NCBI GenBank assembly: GCA_023301405.1
Contig: JALZUX010000104.1
Location: 1 to 15,837, forward strand
Reading direction: 5' to 3'
Source of the DNA: Granulosicoccaceae bacterium
GTDB lineage: Bacteria > Pseudomonadota > Gammaproteobacteria > Granulosicoccales > Granulosicoccaceae
DNA length: 15,837 nucleotides
The notes under the pieces were generated by a model. The model was not told the origin of the DNA and ran no database searches. It was given only the letters and a program-made list of their open reading frames with translations. Position numbers and translations under genes: made by a program. This document shows positions 6,160-15,773 of the stretch, piece by piece. Each line of letters opens with the position of its first letter. The first letter of the stretch is position 1.

Positions 6160-8271
6160 CTACTCGGCAGCTGGGGTCTCTGCTTCGTCAGCGGTAACCG
6201 CTTTCATGCTTAGACGAATACGGCCCTGCTTATCTACTTCAAGTACCTTGACGCGAACTGTTTGTCCTTCGGTCAGCTCATCAGCAACGTTTTGAACACG
6301 CTCTTCTGAGATTTGCGAAATATGAACAAGTCCGTCTTTGCCAGGCAGAATATTAACGAAGGCACCAAAGTCCATGATCTTCTGAACCTTCCCTTCGTAG
6401 ATAGTGCCGACTTCAACATCAGCGGTAATCTGCTCGATACGACGACGGGCTTCTTCACCGGCTTCTCTGTCACTTGAAGCGATTTTAATCACACCATCAT
6501 CACCGATATCAATCGTTGCACCAGTCTCTTCGGTCAGTGCACGGATAACGGCTCCGCCTTTACCAATAACTGCAGCGATTTTTTCAGGGTGGATTTTGAT
6601 CGTGATAAAGCGCGGAGCGTGCTCTGAGAGTTCTTCACGTGGCGCGCTTAGTACCTTGTTCATTTCACCAAGGATATACAAACGGCCTTCTTTGGCTTGC
6701 TCGAGCGCTGCTTCCATGATTTCACGTGTGATACCGTCGATTTTTATGTCCATCTGCAGAGCAGTTACGCCTGCTTCAGTACCGGCCACTTTAAAATCCA
6801 TATCGCCAAGATGATCTTCGTCGCCCAGAATGTCACTAAGTACAGCAAAGCGATTGTCGTCTTTGATCAGACCCATTGCGATACCAGCAACCGGTGCTGA
6901 CAAAGGAACACCAGCATCCATCATGGCAAGGCTTGAACCACACACACTAGCCATTGAGCTTGAACCGTTTGACTCAGTGATTTCAGACACAACTCGAATG
7001 GTGTATGGAAATACTTCGTCTTCAGGCATAACCGCAGCAACACCACGACGTGCCAGACGACCATGACCAATTTCACGGCGCTTAGGAGAACCTACAAAAC
7101 CAGTTTCACCAACACAGTAAGGAGGAAAGTTGTAATGCAGCATAAACGCATCACGACGTTCACCTTCCAGTGCGTCGATGATTTGCGCATCACGCGTAGT
7201 ACCAAGTGTTGCAGCAACAATGGCTTGAGTTTCACCACGTGTGAACAAAGCAGAACCATGAACACGTGGCAAAATGCCAGTCTTCACGCTGATAGGTCGA
7301 ACGGAACGTGTATCACGACCATCAATACGCAGCTCACCGGCAAGGATACGACCACGCACTGTGCTCTTTTCAAGCGTAGAGAATGCACCTTTGACATCAG
7401 CGGCAGAAGGGGCATCATCAGCTTCAGTTGCTATATGTGCAACAGCAGCATCACGGATTTCACCAACCTTGACCTGACGCTCGAGTTTGTCAGCAGTGCT
7501 GTAAGCTTCAATCAAACCGGCTTCAGCAACTGCAGCAACACTAGTTGCCAGCGCTTCATCGACAGGTGGTGCTTCCCAATGCCATTGTTCAGCACCGACT
7601 TCAGCAGCCATTTCACTAATGGCACTAACCACTACCTGCAGTTGCTCGTGGCCATACATCACCGCGCCCAACATGACGTCTTCCTGTAGCACTGCTGCTT
7701 CAGATTCAACCATCAGAACCGCGTTGTCTGTTCCGGCAACAACTAGATCTAGATCAGATTCAACCACCTGAGAAGCGGTTGGGTTCAGCACATAAGCACC
7801 ATCGATGTAACCCACTCTGACAGCTCCAATAGGGCCGGCAAAAGGCATACCGGAACAAGCCAGTGCTGCAGAGGCACCGATCATTGCAGGTATATCGGCC
7901 TGTATTTCAGGGTCCAGAGACATAACAGTGGCTATGACTTGAACCTCATTGCGAAAACCTTTGGGAAACAAAGGACGCAAAGGTCTGTCAATAAGTCTTG
8001 AGGTCAGCGTTTCGCTTTCTGCAGGACGACCTTCACGCTTGAAAAAACCGCCAGGTATTTTGCCGGCTGCGTAGGTACGTTCTTGATAATTAATTGTTAG
8101 CGGGAAAAAGTTAGCATTAGGGTTTGCTTCTTTTTTGCCAACCGCAGAAACCAACACGACAGTATCGCCTATGCTGATCATGATCGCCGCCGATGTCTGA
8201 CGTGCGATCTCTCCGGTTTCCATCACGACTTCGTGATCACCCAATTGAAATTTTTTCGTTACTTGAGTCAC
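6160..8271 (-). CDS. pnp: Polyribonucleotide nucleotidyltransferase (PNPase)
   Basis: A 703-residue phosphorolytic 3'-5' exoribonuclease, normal length for the family. Domains in order: first RNase PH-like core with FFKREGRP (77-84) and [12 protein letters not shown]; the all-helical linker (about 240-310); second RNase PH core with the phosphate-binding NGSSS near residue 436 and [12 protein letters not shown] near 482-493, which holds the catalytic acidic residues; a KH domain (about 555-610, [12 protein letters not shown]); and an S1 domain (about 620-690, [15 protein letters not shown]). The enzyme works as a trimer and in the RNA degradosome. GTG 8271 is the start: AAGGAA lies 5 bases upstream. 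The stop is followed by further in-frame-adjacent stops. Only 30 bases separate it from rpsO, so there is no room for the long RNase III-processed leader known from E. coli. Confidence 0.98.
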   Translation of the reverse strand: MTQVTKKFQLGDHEVVMETGEIARQTSAAIMISIGDTVVLVSAVGKKEANPNANFFPLTINYQERTYAAGKIPGGFFKREGRPAESETLTSRLIDRPLRPLFPKGFRNEVQVIATVMSLDPEIQADIPAMIGASAALACSGMPFAGPIGAVRVGYIDGAYVLNPTASQVVESDLDLVVAGTDNAVLMVESEAAVLQEDVMLGAVMYGHEQLQVVVSAISEMAAEVGAEQWHWEAPPVDEALATSVAAVAEAGLIEAYSTADKLERQVKVGEIRDAAVAHIATEADDAPSAADVKGAFSTLEKSTVRGRILAGELRIDGRDTRSVRPISVKTGILPRVHGSALFTRGETQAIVAATLGTTRDAQIIDALEGERRDAFMLHYNFPPYCVGETGFVGSPKRREIGHGRLARRGVAAVMPEDEVFPYTIRVVSEITESNGSSSMASVCGSSLAMMDAGVPLSAPVAGIAMGLIKDDNRFAVLSDILGDEDHLGDMDFKVAGTEAGVTALQMDIKIDGITREIMEAALEQAKEGRLYILGEMNKVLSAPREELSEHAPRFITIKIHPEKIAAVIGKGGAVIRALTEETGATIDIGDDGVIKIASSDREAGEEARRRIEQITADVEVGTIYEGKVQKIMDFGAFVNILPGKDGLVHISQISEERVQNVADELTEGQTVRVKVLEVDKQGRIRLSMKAVTADEAETPAAE

Positions 8272-8301
8272 TTTAATTCCTTAGTTTTGCTTGGTGGCCA
8301 A

Positions 8302-8574
8302 CTAGCGGCGCAAACCGAGTCGTTTGATAAGGTCTTGATAGCGCGATTGATCTTTACGCTTCAGGTAGTCGAGCAATTTACGACGCTGATTCACCATTCG
8401 CAGTAAACCACGACGGGAATGATGGTCGTGCTTGTGCATCTTAAAGTGTTCGGTAAGGTGCGTGATTCGAGCAGTCAGTAAAGCAACCTGAACTTCCGGG
8501 GAACCGGTGTCTGCTTCATCACGCTTGTATTCTGTAATAATTTCGGCCGTAGTTTCGGCGCTTAAACAACCCAT
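8302..8574 (-). CDS. rpsO: 30S ribosomal protein S15
   Basis: A 90-residue primary 16S rRNA-binding protein of the small subunit platform. The family signature is clear: [36 protein letters not shown] and [13 protein letters not shown], ending in LIKRLGLRR. The length is about that of E. coli S15. ATG 8574 has GGAG about 8 bases upstream. The sequence [12 protein letters not shown] replaces the usual MSLSAE start, with the same frame and length. It sits between truB and pnp as in most gammaproteobacteria. S15 represses its own translation in E. coli by binding its leader; small hairpins in the 70-base gap before the gene could play this part. Confidence 0.98.
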   Translation of the reverse strand: MGCLSAETTAEIITEYKRDEADTGSPEVQVALLTARITHLTEHFKMHKHDHHSRRGLLRMVNQRRKLLDYLKRKDQSRYQDLIKRLGLRR

Positions 8575-8577
8575 GTG

Positions 8578-8623
8578 TCATCTCCAATGATGAGAGTAAA
8601 ATGCGTCACAATGTTACTGTGAC
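8578..8623 (-). promoter_or_regulatory. Two hairpins in the rpsO leader
   Basis: On the minus strand, GTCACA/TGTGAC (8605-8623, 7-base loop) is followed by TCATC/GATGA (8578-8593, 6-base loop). The second has the rpsO ribosome binding site GGA(G) in its loop and stem, three bases before the ATG. This could allow S15 autoregulation or host an rpsO-pnp promoter, but neither is shown. No T-run follows, so these are not intrinsic terminators. Confidence 0.35.
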
Positions 8624-8644
8624 TATTAAGGATCCAACCACCAC

Positions 8645-9556
8645 TCATTGCAGTTGGCCTCCAATTATACGGACGGTTTCAAGACGTCCTTCAAAAACTT
8701 TTCCTAACCCCAGGAATTTCTTAGTGGGATCATAAATCCGTAACAGTTTATTAGCAGGCGCTGATAAATCCACTGCCAGCTCTGCTGTTGTATCGATCGC
8801 AGGCTTAGAGCCATTGCGAAACCGCATGGCGGTCTCTGCATCAAGGTCAAGCTTTGGCCAATCACTAATAACTTCATCTACCGCCATCAGTAATTGATCA
8901 GCATCAACGTGCGCTTGAATATCTTCAAGGGTGAACATTTTTTGTTGTTCAAATGGCGACACGGAGGTTCTGCGTAATCGGGTAACGTGTGCACCGCAGC
9001 CGAAGGAATCACCGATATCACGCACAATTGAGCGAATATAAGTCCCCTTTGACACTCGCAAACGCAAGCTGAATCTATCTTCGCTGAAGTCTAACAGAGT
9101 TATTTCACGCACGTTGATCGGACGCAACTTAAGTTCTGGAACGGCTCCGCCTCTGGCAAGCTTATGGGATCGTACCCCATTGTGTTTTATTGCCGAATAG
9201 ATTGGTGGACGCTGCATAGAATCGCCAACAAACCCAGCAACGGTTTGTTCCATCTTAGCGTGGCTGATCTCGGGTACATCGCACTCGGCGATTATCTCAC
9301 CGTCTGCGTCTTCGGTGTCGGTTGCTATTCCAAACAGACCATCAACCTCATAAGTTTTTTCAGCGTCGAGCAAATAGCCACACAATTTAGTGCCTTCGCC
9401 AAAGCAAATCGGCAACATACCGGTAGCTGAGGGATCAAGACTGCCAGTATGACCGGCCTTCTTTGCGCCAAAAAGTTTACGCACCTGCTGAAGCACACCG
9501 TTAGACGTACAACCGCTAGGTTTGTCCAGTAACAGTAATCCGTTCAACTCACGCAA
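8645..9556 (-). CDS. truB: tRNA pseudouridine(55) synthase TruB
   Basis: A 303-residue enzyme that makes pseudouridine 55 in the T loop of tRNAs. LLLLDKPSGCTSN opens the catalytic domain. GHTGSLDPSATGMLP carries the catalytic Asp41. TYEVDGLFGIATDTEDADG, PPIYSAIKHNG and RVSKGTYIRSIVRDIG are further TruB motifs, and a PUA-like tail covers about 245-303. The start must be TTG 9556 (or the TTG at codon 4): the rbfA stop TAA lies in the same frame just one codon upstream, so no earlier start is possible. The N-terminus is therefore shorter than in relatives, which begin about 8-10 residues earlier. It is 3 bases after rbfA and probably translationally coupled to it. Confidence 0.97.
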   Translation of the reverse strand: MRELNGLLLLDKPSGCTSNGVLQQVRKLFGAKKAGHTGSLDPSATGMLPICFGEGTKLCGYLLDAEKTYEVDGLFGIATDTEDADGEIIAECDVPEISHAKMEQTVAGFVGDSMQRPPIYSAIKHNGVRSHKLARGGAVPELKLRPINVREITLLDFSEDRFSLRLRVSKGTYIRSIVRDIGDSFGCGAHVTRLRRTSVSPFEQQKMFTLEDIQAHVDADQLLMAVDEVISDWPKLDLDAETAMRFRNGSKPAIDTTAELAVDLSAPANKLLRIYDPTKKFLGLGKVFEGRLETVRIIGGQLQ

Positions 9557-9559
9557 CGG

Positions 9560-10021
9560 TTAGCTACCCTGACTACCAGTGGAAGCTGAAGGTGTATCAG
9601 TCGCTGCTGTCATATCATCGGAAGCTTGGTCATCTAAGCCGTCATCTTCAGATGTGGTGTTGGTCAACACTGCGTCATTAATTAAAGTGGTAATTCGTGC
9701 CGCGTTTTCCTGCACTACGTCATACCGAAAGTTCAGTGTTGGAACAATTCGAAGCCGCATCTTGCTGCCAAGTTGCCTGCGTAAAAATCCGGCAGCTTTA
9801 TTGAGGCCGGCAATCGCCGCTTCACGGGCTTCAGTATCACTATCGAGGTCAAAAGTAGAAACAAAAACTTTTGCACTAGACAAATCTTTGCTGAGTTCAA
9901 CCCCGGCCACTGTTATGGTCGGGGGGACTCTTGGGTCTCTTACCTCTGAGCGAATCAGTACGGCTAGTTCACGCTGTATCTGATCTGCTACTCGATAACT
10001 ACGCGGATAATCCTTTGCCAC
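9560..10021 (-). CDS. rbfA: 30S ribosome-binding factor A
   Basis: A 153-residue KH-fold ribosome maturation factor that acts late in 30S assembly, near the 5' end of 16S rRNA, and matters in cold. The hallmark sequences are RVADQIQRELAVLI, EVRDPRV, VTVAGVELSKDL-like strand (here ITVAGVELSKDL), the helix-kink-helix NKAAGFLRRQLGSKMRLRIVP and LNFRYD. The last ~35 residues form an acidic, Ser/Thr/Asp-rich tail that is likely disordered. GTG 10021 directly follows the infB TAA without a spacer; AAGG within the infB end serves as the binding site. It is followed by truB after 3 bases. Confidence 0.97.
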   Translation of the reverse strand: MAKDYPRSYRVADQIQRELAVLIRSEVRDPRVPPTITVAGVELSKDLSSAKVFVSTFDLDSDTEAREAAIAGLNKAAGFLRRQLGSKMRLRIVPTLNFRYDVVQENAARITTLINDAVLTNTTSEDDGLDDQASDDMTAATDTPSASTGSQGS

Positions 10022-13000
10022 TTAGAGAGTCCTTGCCACTTCCTTGCGCTCAAAGACTTCAATCTGGTCACCGGGCTGTACATCGGTGTAGTTCTTCACA
10101 CCAATACCACACTCGGTTCCCATCCTGACTTCATTGACATCATCTTTGAAGCGACGGAGTGATTCAAGCTCACCTTCGTAGATCACAATGTTTTCTCGCA
10201 ATACTCGAATAGGAGCGCTTTTCTTAACCACGCCATCTTCAACCATCGAGCCTGCAATCGAACCAAACTTGGGTGATCTAAAGACATCGAGAACCTTAGC
10301 CATACCAATGATTCTTTCCTGAATTTCAGGTGGCAACATACCACTGGCCACTGCTTTCACACGATCGATTACTTCATAAATTACGCTGTCATAGTGCAAT
10401 TCAATTTCTTGCTCTGAAATAACGCGTCGTGCGGTGTTGTCGGCACGAACATTAAAGCCGATCATTATCGCACTGGACGCCGCTGCAAGTTGTGCGTCTG
10501 ATTCAGTAATGCCACCAACTCCACCAGCGATGACGCGAATAGTCACTTCATCTGTGGACATTTTCTCTAGTGAATCGCGAAGCGCTTCAAAACTACCCTG
10601 CACATCGGTCTTAATAACCAGATTCAAGGTGCTGGCCTTACCATCCTTCACTGATGAGAATACATCTTCAAGCTTAGCTGGTCGACGTTCTGCCAATCTG
10701 GCATCACGAGATTTCTCGTTGCGCAGTCCGGCAAGCTCTCTGGCACTACGTTCATCCTTCGAGACCAACATTCCCTGACCTGCATCCGGGGTGTTGGACA
10801 GACCAAGCACCTGTACCGGCGTTGAAGGCCCTGCGGTGTCTACCTGAGCACCGCTGTCATTAAACATTGCTCGCACACGACCATACTCTTTACCACAGAC
10901 CATGATGTCGCCACGTTTCAGCGTGCCATTCTGGACCAGAACCGTAGCAACGGGGCCGCGTCCTTTATCAAGGGTCGCTTCAATCACAACGCCCTGTGCA
11001 GGACCATCTGAAGTTGCCTTGAGTTCTAGAACTTCTGCTTGTAATAACAGCGCATCAAGGAGGTCATCAACACCGTCGCCCGTCAACGCTGACACTGGTA
11101 CAAACATGGTGTCACCGCCCCAATCTTCGGGGATGACTTCGTGCTTTGACAGATCATTTTTCACGCGATCCGGATCAGCACCTTCTTTATCCATCTTATT
11201 TACAGCCACAATCATCGGCACGCCGGCGGCACGAGAATGCTGCACAGCTTCTACCGTTTGTGGCATAGCACCATCGTCAGCGGCAACAACCAATACCACG
11301 ATATCCGTTGACTGAGCACCACGAGATCGCATTGATGTAAAGGCTGCGTGTCCCGGTGTATCCAGGAAGGTGATTCGGCCCTTATCGTGATCAACGCTAT
11401 AAGCACCAATGTGCTGTGTGATGCCACCAGCTTCGCCTGCAGCAACGCGAGCGGTTCTGATGTAATCGAGCAACGAGGTTTTACCGTGATCAACGTGACC
11501 CATAACAGTCACCACTGGAGGCCTGATTTCACCGCCTTCAGTCGCGGCATCCTTACCGGCAGATTTCTTAATGATTCTATTTTGCAGTTCTAGTTCAAGA
11601 TCATCCGCTGAACTCATGTTAGCGCGATGCCCCATCTCTTCCACAACCAGCACTGCCGTGTCTTGATCAAGCATTTGGTTGATGGTTGCCATCACCCCCA
11701 TACCCATCATGATCTTTATCACTTCACCAGCTTTCACCGCCATGCGATTGGCCAGCTCAGCTACGGTTATCGTGGCAGGTACATCAACGTCGCGAATTAC
11801 AGGTTCAGTCGGCATGGCAAAACCATGCTTAGCCTCAATGGCGCGGTTAATTTCACGACGCGCACCACGCTTCTCGCGCTTACCACCGCGACCACCGGAA
11901 ACTCGTAATTCTTTTCGACCGCCGCCGCCAGCACCGGCTGATTTACCACCGCGGCCACGCCGACCGCCTTTTCCGCCACTGTTTTCAGCGGGTGGTGGTC
12001 CGGGTGCAAATGTCTTCTCACGTTTTACCGGAGCAGCCGCCACCGCCGCACTGCGTTTTTCGGCCTCAATACGTGCAAGGTCTGCTTCAGCAGCTTTTCG
12101 TGCAGCGTCTAGTTTGGCTTGCCCTGCGTCCACAACACCTTGCTGGAGTTCTGCCAGCGCAGCTTGTTCAACCGCCATTCGGGCCGCTTGAACTGCCACA
12201 GCGCGTGCTTCTTCTTCACGCTTTACGCGAATCTCTTCTTCAGCAGCGTGCTTGCGCTCGCTCTCAAGACGAGCCGCTTCATCCGCAGCGCTGGTATCTT
12301 CTACCACCACTTCTTCGTCAGCTTTCTGGTCGGCATTTTGATCAGCCTTCAAGGCCGCTTCAGCATCTGCCCTAATCGCTTCTTCAGCAACAGCACGCTC
12401 AGCTTCAAGCCTTGCTTCTTCCGCAGCAGCTAGTCGTTGTTTTTCGAGTTCTTTGGCTTTGGCTTCTAGAGCAGCAGCTTTGGCTTCCAGCTCTTTGGCT
12501 TTGGCTTCCAGCTCTTCAGCCTTTCTCGCAAGTTCAGGATCAGGAGCCGCGTCAGCTGTCTCTGCCACCGATGCCTCTGGCTCAGGCACAGCAGGTGCAG
12601 ACGTGACCTCGGGGGCTGGGACAGACGTTTGGGCTGGTGCCGGCTCTGTTTCAACTGTTGGTTCTACCACCGGCAGAGATGGATCAGCCTGTTGTTGGCG
12701 CAATGCAGCCTGGCGGACCATTTCTTCACGGGCATCGTCGCGCTTGGCATAGGTTCTTTTGCCGCGCGTCTCTACGGTCACCGCTTTTCGTCCCGGACCA
12801 CCGACTTTTATTTCACCACGCTTTTTACGGGAGAGCGTAATTTTGCTCGAGCCCAGCGTTTTCTTTTCGACACCATGGGATTGGCGCAGAAAGGTCAGCA
12901 GCTGAGATTTCTCTGAGTCCGCAATGGTGTCTTCAGCCGCACTTTTATCAACGCCGGCGTCTTTTAATTGTTCTAGCAGTTTGTCGACAGGTGTTCCCAC

Positions 13001-13036
13001 TGTGTCGGCTAACTGTTTGACGGTGACTTCTGCCAT
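10022..13036 (-). CDS. infB: Translation initiation factor IF-2
   Basis: A 1004-residue GTPase that brings fMet-tRNA to the 30S subunit and promotes subunit joining; E. coli IF-2 has 890, so the extra length is in the N-terminal part. Domains: IF2_N fold 1-55 ([23 protein letters not shown] broken here by family variation), a basic [14 protein letters not shown] stretch, a Pro/Ala/Glu linker, an Ala/Glu/Lys-rich coiled coil about 165-335, a Gly/Arg-rich piece ([12 protein letters not shown]), a second IF2_N copy (about 425-475), then the G domain: GHVDHGKT near 512, DTPGHAAFT near 558 and NKMDKEGAD near 611, then domains II, III and the C-terminal fMet-tRNA-binding domain. ATG 13036 lies 10 bases after nusA and has only a weak AGAG binding site. 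It abuts rbfA. Confidence 0.98.
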   Translation of the reverse strand: MAEVTVKQLADTVGTPVDKLLEQLKDAGVDKSAAEDTIADSEKSQLLTFLRQSHGVEKKTLGSSKITLSRKKRGEIKVGGPGRKAVTVETRGKRTYAKRDDAREEMVRQAALRQQQADPSLPVVEPTVETEPAPAQTSVPAPEVTSAPAVPEPEASVAETADAAPDPELARKAEELEAKAKELEAKAAALEAKAKELEKQRLAAAEEARLEAERAVAEEAIRADAEAALKADQNADQKADEEVVVEDTSAADEAARLESERKHAAEEEIRVKREEEARAVAVQAARMAVEQAALAELQQGVVDAGQAKLDAARKAAEADLARIEAEKRSAAVAAAPVKREKTFAPGPPPAENSGGKGGRRGRGGKSAGAGGGGRKELRVSGGRGGKREKRGARREINRAIEAKHGFAMPTEPVIRDVDVPATITVAELANRMAVKAGEVIKIMMGMGVMATINQMLDQDTAVLVVEEMGHRANMSSADDLELELQNRIIKKSAGKDAATEGGEIRPPVVTVMGHVDHGKTSLLDYIRTARVAAGEAGGITQHIGAYSVDHDKGRITFLDTPGHAAFTSMRSRGAQSTDIVVLVVAADDGAMPQTVEAVQHSRAAGVPMIVAVNKMDKEGADPDRVKNDLSKHEVIPEDWGGDTMFVPVSALTGDGVDDLLDALLLQAEVLELKATSDGPAQGVVIEATLDKGRGPVATVLVQNGTLKRGDIMVCGKEYGRVRAMFNDSGAQVDTAGPSTPVQVLGLSNTPDAGQGMLVSKDERSARELAGLRNEKSRDARLAERRPAKLEDVFSSVKDGKASTLNLVIKTDVQGSFEALRDSLEKMSTDEVTIRVIAGGVGGITESDAQLAAASSAIMIGFNVRADNTARRVISEQEIELHYDSVIYEVIDRVKAVASGMLPPEIQERIIGMAKVLDVFRSPKFGSIAGSMVEDGVVKKSAPIRVLRENIVIYEGELESLRRFKDDVNEVRMGTECGIGVKNYTDVQPGDQIEVFERKEVARTL
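12452..12514 (-). repeat. 21-base heptad repeats in the infB coiled coil
   Basis: Three consecutive 21-base units encode [14 protein letters not shown] and ALEAKAK (IF-2 residues 175-195), with a partial fourth, ELEKQ. The two first units are nearly identical in bases as well as residues, which points to recent tandem duplication within a helical linker. Confidence 0.75.
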
Positions 13037-13046
13037 AAGTTTTTCT

Positions 13047-14579
13047 CTACCCCCCGCTAGCTTCGGCTCCCGCCTCGACTACCTGTTCCTCTTCATCCTG
13101 GAACCAACTTTCGCGTGCCTTCATGATAAGAGTGCCAGCCGTTTCTTCATCCATACCATCAACGACCATAAGTTCATCAACCGCTAGATCAGCAAGATCG
13201 TCTACGGTAGTGACGCCGATTTCTGCCAGCGAAACTGCTAGCTCAGCACTAATACCTTCCATCGCCAGGAGCTCATCGGACGGATTCAGGTTCTTTATTT
13301 TTTGTTCGGTAACCAACGCTTGAGTTAACAACACATCTTGCGCTCTACTGCGTAATTCTTCCACCATCTCTTCGTCGAATTCATCGACATCAAGTAACTC
13401 TTGAGTGGGGACGTACGCTACTTCCTCAACACTAGTGAAACCTTCCTGCACCAGTATCGTTGCCACTTCTTCATCGACCGTTAATTGTTCGACAAACTTT
13501 GCAATTAAATCGCGTGCTTCAGTTTCGTTTTTCTCATCAGCAGCGCCTTCGTCCATGACGTTGAGCTCCCAACCAGTTAACTCACCAGCCAACCTTACAT
13601 TCTGACCGCCACGGCCTATTGCCAGTGACAATTTATCTGCATCAACAACAATATCCATGCTGCCGTTGTCTTCGTCAACAATAATTGAAGACACTTCAGC
13701 CGGGGCCATAGCGTTGATCACATACTGAGCTGGACTTTCATCCCATAAAATTATGTCAACACGCTCGCCGGCTAATTCATTTGATACGGTCTGCACACGT
13801 GAACCACGCATACCTACACAAGCACCCACCGGATCCAGCCTTTTGTCATTGGATGTCACGGCAATTTTTGCGCGGCTGCCGGAGTCCCGTGCAGCGCCAC
13901 GAATTTCTATAACGCCCTGTCCGACCTCAGGAACTTCAAGTTTGAAAAGCTCCATCAGAAATTCAGGTGAGGTGCGAGTGGCGAATAACTGAGGGCCACG
14001 AGCTTCCGCCTGAACCTCACGCAAGTAGGCTCGGAGCCTGTCTCCGGTACGCACTGCCTCGCGGGGGATCATTTCCTCACGGCGTATGTATGCTTCAGCG
14101 TTATTACCGAGGTCAATGTAGACACCACCTCGCTCGGTCCGCTTAACTATGCCCATGACTAACTCACCGACACGATCCTGAAAGGCATCTACTACACGGG
14201 CGCGCTCTGCCTCGCGAACCTTTTGCACAATAACCTGTTTTGCTGTTTGCGCTGCAATTCGGCCAAAATCTACTGATTCTATTTCGTCTTCAACCCAACC
14301 GCCTAATTCAAGCTCAGGGTCATCTTCTTTTGCTGCAGACAACGTAATTTGGCGCGTAGGAAACTCTTGATCGGCGTCGTCGTCGAGCACTTCCCATCTT
14401 CTGTAGGTGTTGTAGTCACCGGTTTCACGGTCGATGGCAACACGAACTTCTATGTCCATGCCGCTACGCTTACGCGTTGCAGATGCTAGCGCTGCTTCAA
14501 GTGCTTCGAAGATGATGCTTTCATCGACGCCTTTCTCGTTAGAAACCGCGTCTACGACAAGCAGTATTTCTTTGCTCAT
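13047..14579 (-). CDS. nusA: Transcription termination/antitermination factor NusA
   Basis: A 510-residue RNA polymerase elongation factor that affects pausing, termination and antitermination. [20 protein letters not shown] begins the polymerase-binding N-terminal domain (1-125). An S1 domain follows (about 130-200, [16 protein letters not shown]), then KH1 with [15 protein letters not shown] and KH2 with [13 protein letters not shown], and two C-terminal acidic repeats (about 360-425 and 440-495), as in E. coli and other gammaproteobacteria. ATG 14579 is preferred over an upstream TTG at 14588 because it gives exactly the conserved family N-terminus, with AAGG about 11 bases upstream. It lies 45 bases after rimP and 10 before infB. 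Confidence 0.98.
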   Translation of the reverse strand: MSKEILLVVDAVSNEKGVDESIIFEALEAALASATRKRSGMDIEVRVAIDRETGDYNTYRRWEVLDDDADQEFPTRQITLSAAKEDDPELELGGWVEDEIESVDFGRIAAQTAKQVIVQKVREAERARVVDAFQDRVGELVMGIVKRTERGGVYIDLGNNAEAYIRREEMIPREAVRTGDRLRAYLREVQAEARGPQLFATRTSPEFLMELFKLEVPEVGQGVIEIRGAARDSGSRAKIAVTSNDKRLDPVGACVGMRGSRVQTVSNELAGERVDIILWDESPAQYVINAMAPAEVSSIIVDEDNGSMDIVVDADKLSLAIGRGGQNVRLAGELTGWELNVMDEGAADEKNETEARDLIAKFVEQLTVDEEVATILVQEGFTSVEEVAYVPTQELLDVDEFDEEMVEELRSRAQDVLLTQALVTEQKIKNLNPSDELLAMEGISAELAVSLAEIGVTTVDDLADLAVDELMVVDGMDEETAGTLIMKARESWFQDEEEQVVEAGAEASGG

Positions 14580-14624
14580 AGTTGCCAAACCTTCATTGCC
14601 AAATCAGCTATACGCTGTTCTAAG

Positions 14625-15083
14625 CTATCCAAATTGCGGTACCACATTCGCACTGTCTATATCTCGAATCGTGAGCTCGTGCGTGTCGTTGTCAATCTCA
14701 AGCGCAATCTGTTCGCCATCAACACCGGTTAACACGCCTGTAAAATTACGCCGTCCGTCCTGCGGTACGGTTAAGCGTACCTTTACCGTTTTACCTATCT
14801 GTTGCTTATATTGAGACGATTCAAAAAGTGGCCGCCTCATTCCCGGTGAAGATACCTCAAGGCAATATTCACCAGCAATCAAATCTTCAACGTCTAGTCC
14901 AGCACCGACCATACTACTAACAGTGGCGCAGTCGTCGACGGTGATCCCTTCCTCTCGATCGATATAAACCCGAAGTGTCAGGCCTGAATCACTTTGCCCC
15001 AATGCCGCCCCTACAAACTCGTAGTTGAGGGCGTCTATAATCGGAGAGATAAAATTCAAAATTGCTTCTGGTGCCCGACGCAT
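14625..15083 (-). CDS. rimP: Ribosome maturation factor RimP
   Basis: A 152-residue protein needed for early 30S assembly, first gene of the nusA-infB operon. The N-terminal half has LTLRVYIDREEGITVDDCATVS and GEYCLEVSSPGMRRPLF, the best family signature; the C-terminal Sm-like half has FTGVLTGVDGEQIALEI and ends NVVPQFG. The length matches E. coli RimP (150). ATG 15083 has an AACAGG just upstream, close to the start. The region 15084-15207 before it should hold the operon promoter, since the tRNA gene above has its own terminator. Confidence 0.96.
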   Translation of the reverse strand: MRRAPEAILNFISPIIDALNYEFVGAALGQSDSGLTLRVYIDREEGITVDDCATVSSMVGAGLDVEDLIAGEYCLEVSSPGMRRPLFESSQYKQQIGKTVKVRLTVPQDGRRNFTGVLTGVDGEQIALEIDNDTHELTIRDIDSANVVPQFG

Positions 15084-15207
15084 CCTGTTCCCACTTAAGT
15101 GGTCATAATATGCTGCCGCTGCAGTGCAGCTTCAGCCTGTTCAGCCTACTCGCCGAGTTGTAACAGTACTAGGTAGCGTAGGCCAATTAAAAATATATTG
15201 GCAACAA
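15084..15207 (-). promoter_or_regulatory. Region upstream of rimP with palindromes; operon promoter expected
   Basis: It holds a 12-bp perfect palindrome CCACTTAAGTGG (15091-15102) right before the rimP start, a TATTAT that could be a -10 box (15105-15110) but without a well-spaced -35, and the dyad GCCAAT-N9-ATTGGC (15182-15202), whose minus-strand TTGCCA could act as a -35. No box pair is convincing. Confidence 0.3.
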
Positions 15208-15231
15208 AAAGGCCCCATGAGAGGGGCCTTT
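15208..15231 (-). terminator. Rho-independent terminator after the initiator tRNA gene
   Basis: AAAGGCCCC and GGGGCCTTT form a perfect 9-bp stem with a 6-base loop; on the minus strand the second arm runs into TTTTTG. It begins 11 bases past the tRNA CCA end and so ends the tRNA transcript, or limits read-through into rimP-nusA. Confidence 0.88.
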
Positions 15232-15242
15232 CTGACAATCCT

Positions 15243-15319
<77 letters not shown>

Positions 15320-15332
15320 ACTGCGAACACGG

Positions 15333-15361
15333 ATGATAGAAGCTATCGCTTCGGAATACAA
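15333..15361 (-). promoter_or_regulatory. Sigma-70 promoter of the initiator tRNA gene
   Basis: On the minus strand TTGTAT (15361-15356) and TATCAT (15338-15333) are 17 bases apart, and the tRNA begins 13 bases after the -10 box, leaving a leader of about 6 bases. The spacer contains a dyad GAAGC-gata-GCTTC, and the stretch after the -10 starts CCGTG, somewhat GC-rich as in stringently controlled stable-RNA promoters (inference). Confidence 0.6.
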
Positions 15362-15428
15362 GTTTTAATACTGTCTAATGTGGAATTTTGGTCAAATACT
15401 TTAGAACTGACAGAAATTAGGGCGTCTG

Positions 15429-15609
15429 TAGCTTTTGCCCTTCCAGAAGAGCACGTAGCAAGGGCCATTCAGGTGCGTGAGACTGTTCCTACTACATGTG
15501 GCCCATCCTTTATTAGGAATGGGTTACTCATAAGTAACACATGTAGTCGGTGAAAGATTGCGTGCCTGAGTGGGCCGCATAGCACTTGTTTTCTAATGGG
15601 CACTAGCTA
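15429..15609 (+). mobile_element. MITE-like palindromic element, copy B
   Basis: A 181-bp non-coding element, exactly as long as copy A and in the same orientation. Shared stretches include CAGGTGCGTGAGA, GCCCATC, CATAAGTAAC, ACATGTAGTCGG and GCCTGAGTGG. The ends are TAGCTTTTGCCC and GGGCACTAGCTA; the left one has decayed slightly. The central hairpin is CCCATCCT...AGGAATGGG, differing from copy A on both sides so that pairing is largely kept. It lies 110 bases upstream of the initiator tRNA gene. Confidence 0.65.
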
Positions 15610-15615
15610 GTGCCC
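15598..15615. repeat. 18-bp perfect palindrome at the joint of copies B and C
   Basis: GGGCACTAGCTAGTGCCC reads the same on both strands. It consists of the right end of copy B and the left end of copy C, which share the six bases TAGCTA (15604-15609). Confidence 0.85.
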
Positions 15616-15773
15616 ATCCATAAACGAGCACTACTGCGGTCGCCACAAGCACACGATCTTTCACCTTCTACATATAGTCATTTAAGAGCGACTAGACTCC
15701 CACATGTAGTAGGCAAAATCTCATGCACTTGTGACAAACTCGCTGCGCGCTCTTTACGGATGAGCACTAGCTC
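15604..15773 (-). mobile_element. MITE-like palindromic element, diverged copy C in reverse orientation
   Basis: About 170 bp from TAGCTAGTGCCCATCC to GGATGAGCACTAGCTC. It matches copies A and B best when reversed (GATCTTTCACC, CTACATATAG, CACATGTAGTAGG, AAATCTCATGCAC). The paired CTCAGG/CCTGAG arms of A and B are here CACAAG/CTTGTG, still complementary. The right border lacks the final TA, so this copy looks older or damaged. No open frame inside. Confidence 0.5.

Noticed and set aside
7063..7689. 208-codon open frame antisense to pnp
   Set aside because: Its composition (many Cys, Thr, Ser, Asn) is what the reverse of PNPase codons gives; pnp is certain here.
11679..12191. 170-codon open frame antisense to infB
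   Set aside because: A low-complexity Pro/Ala/Ser reading of the antisense of the IF-2 linker; not a gene.
14580..14588. TTG start of nusA three codons upstream
   Set aside because: The conserved NusA N-terminus begins at the ATG (MSKEILLVV), and the extra codons are not typical of the family.
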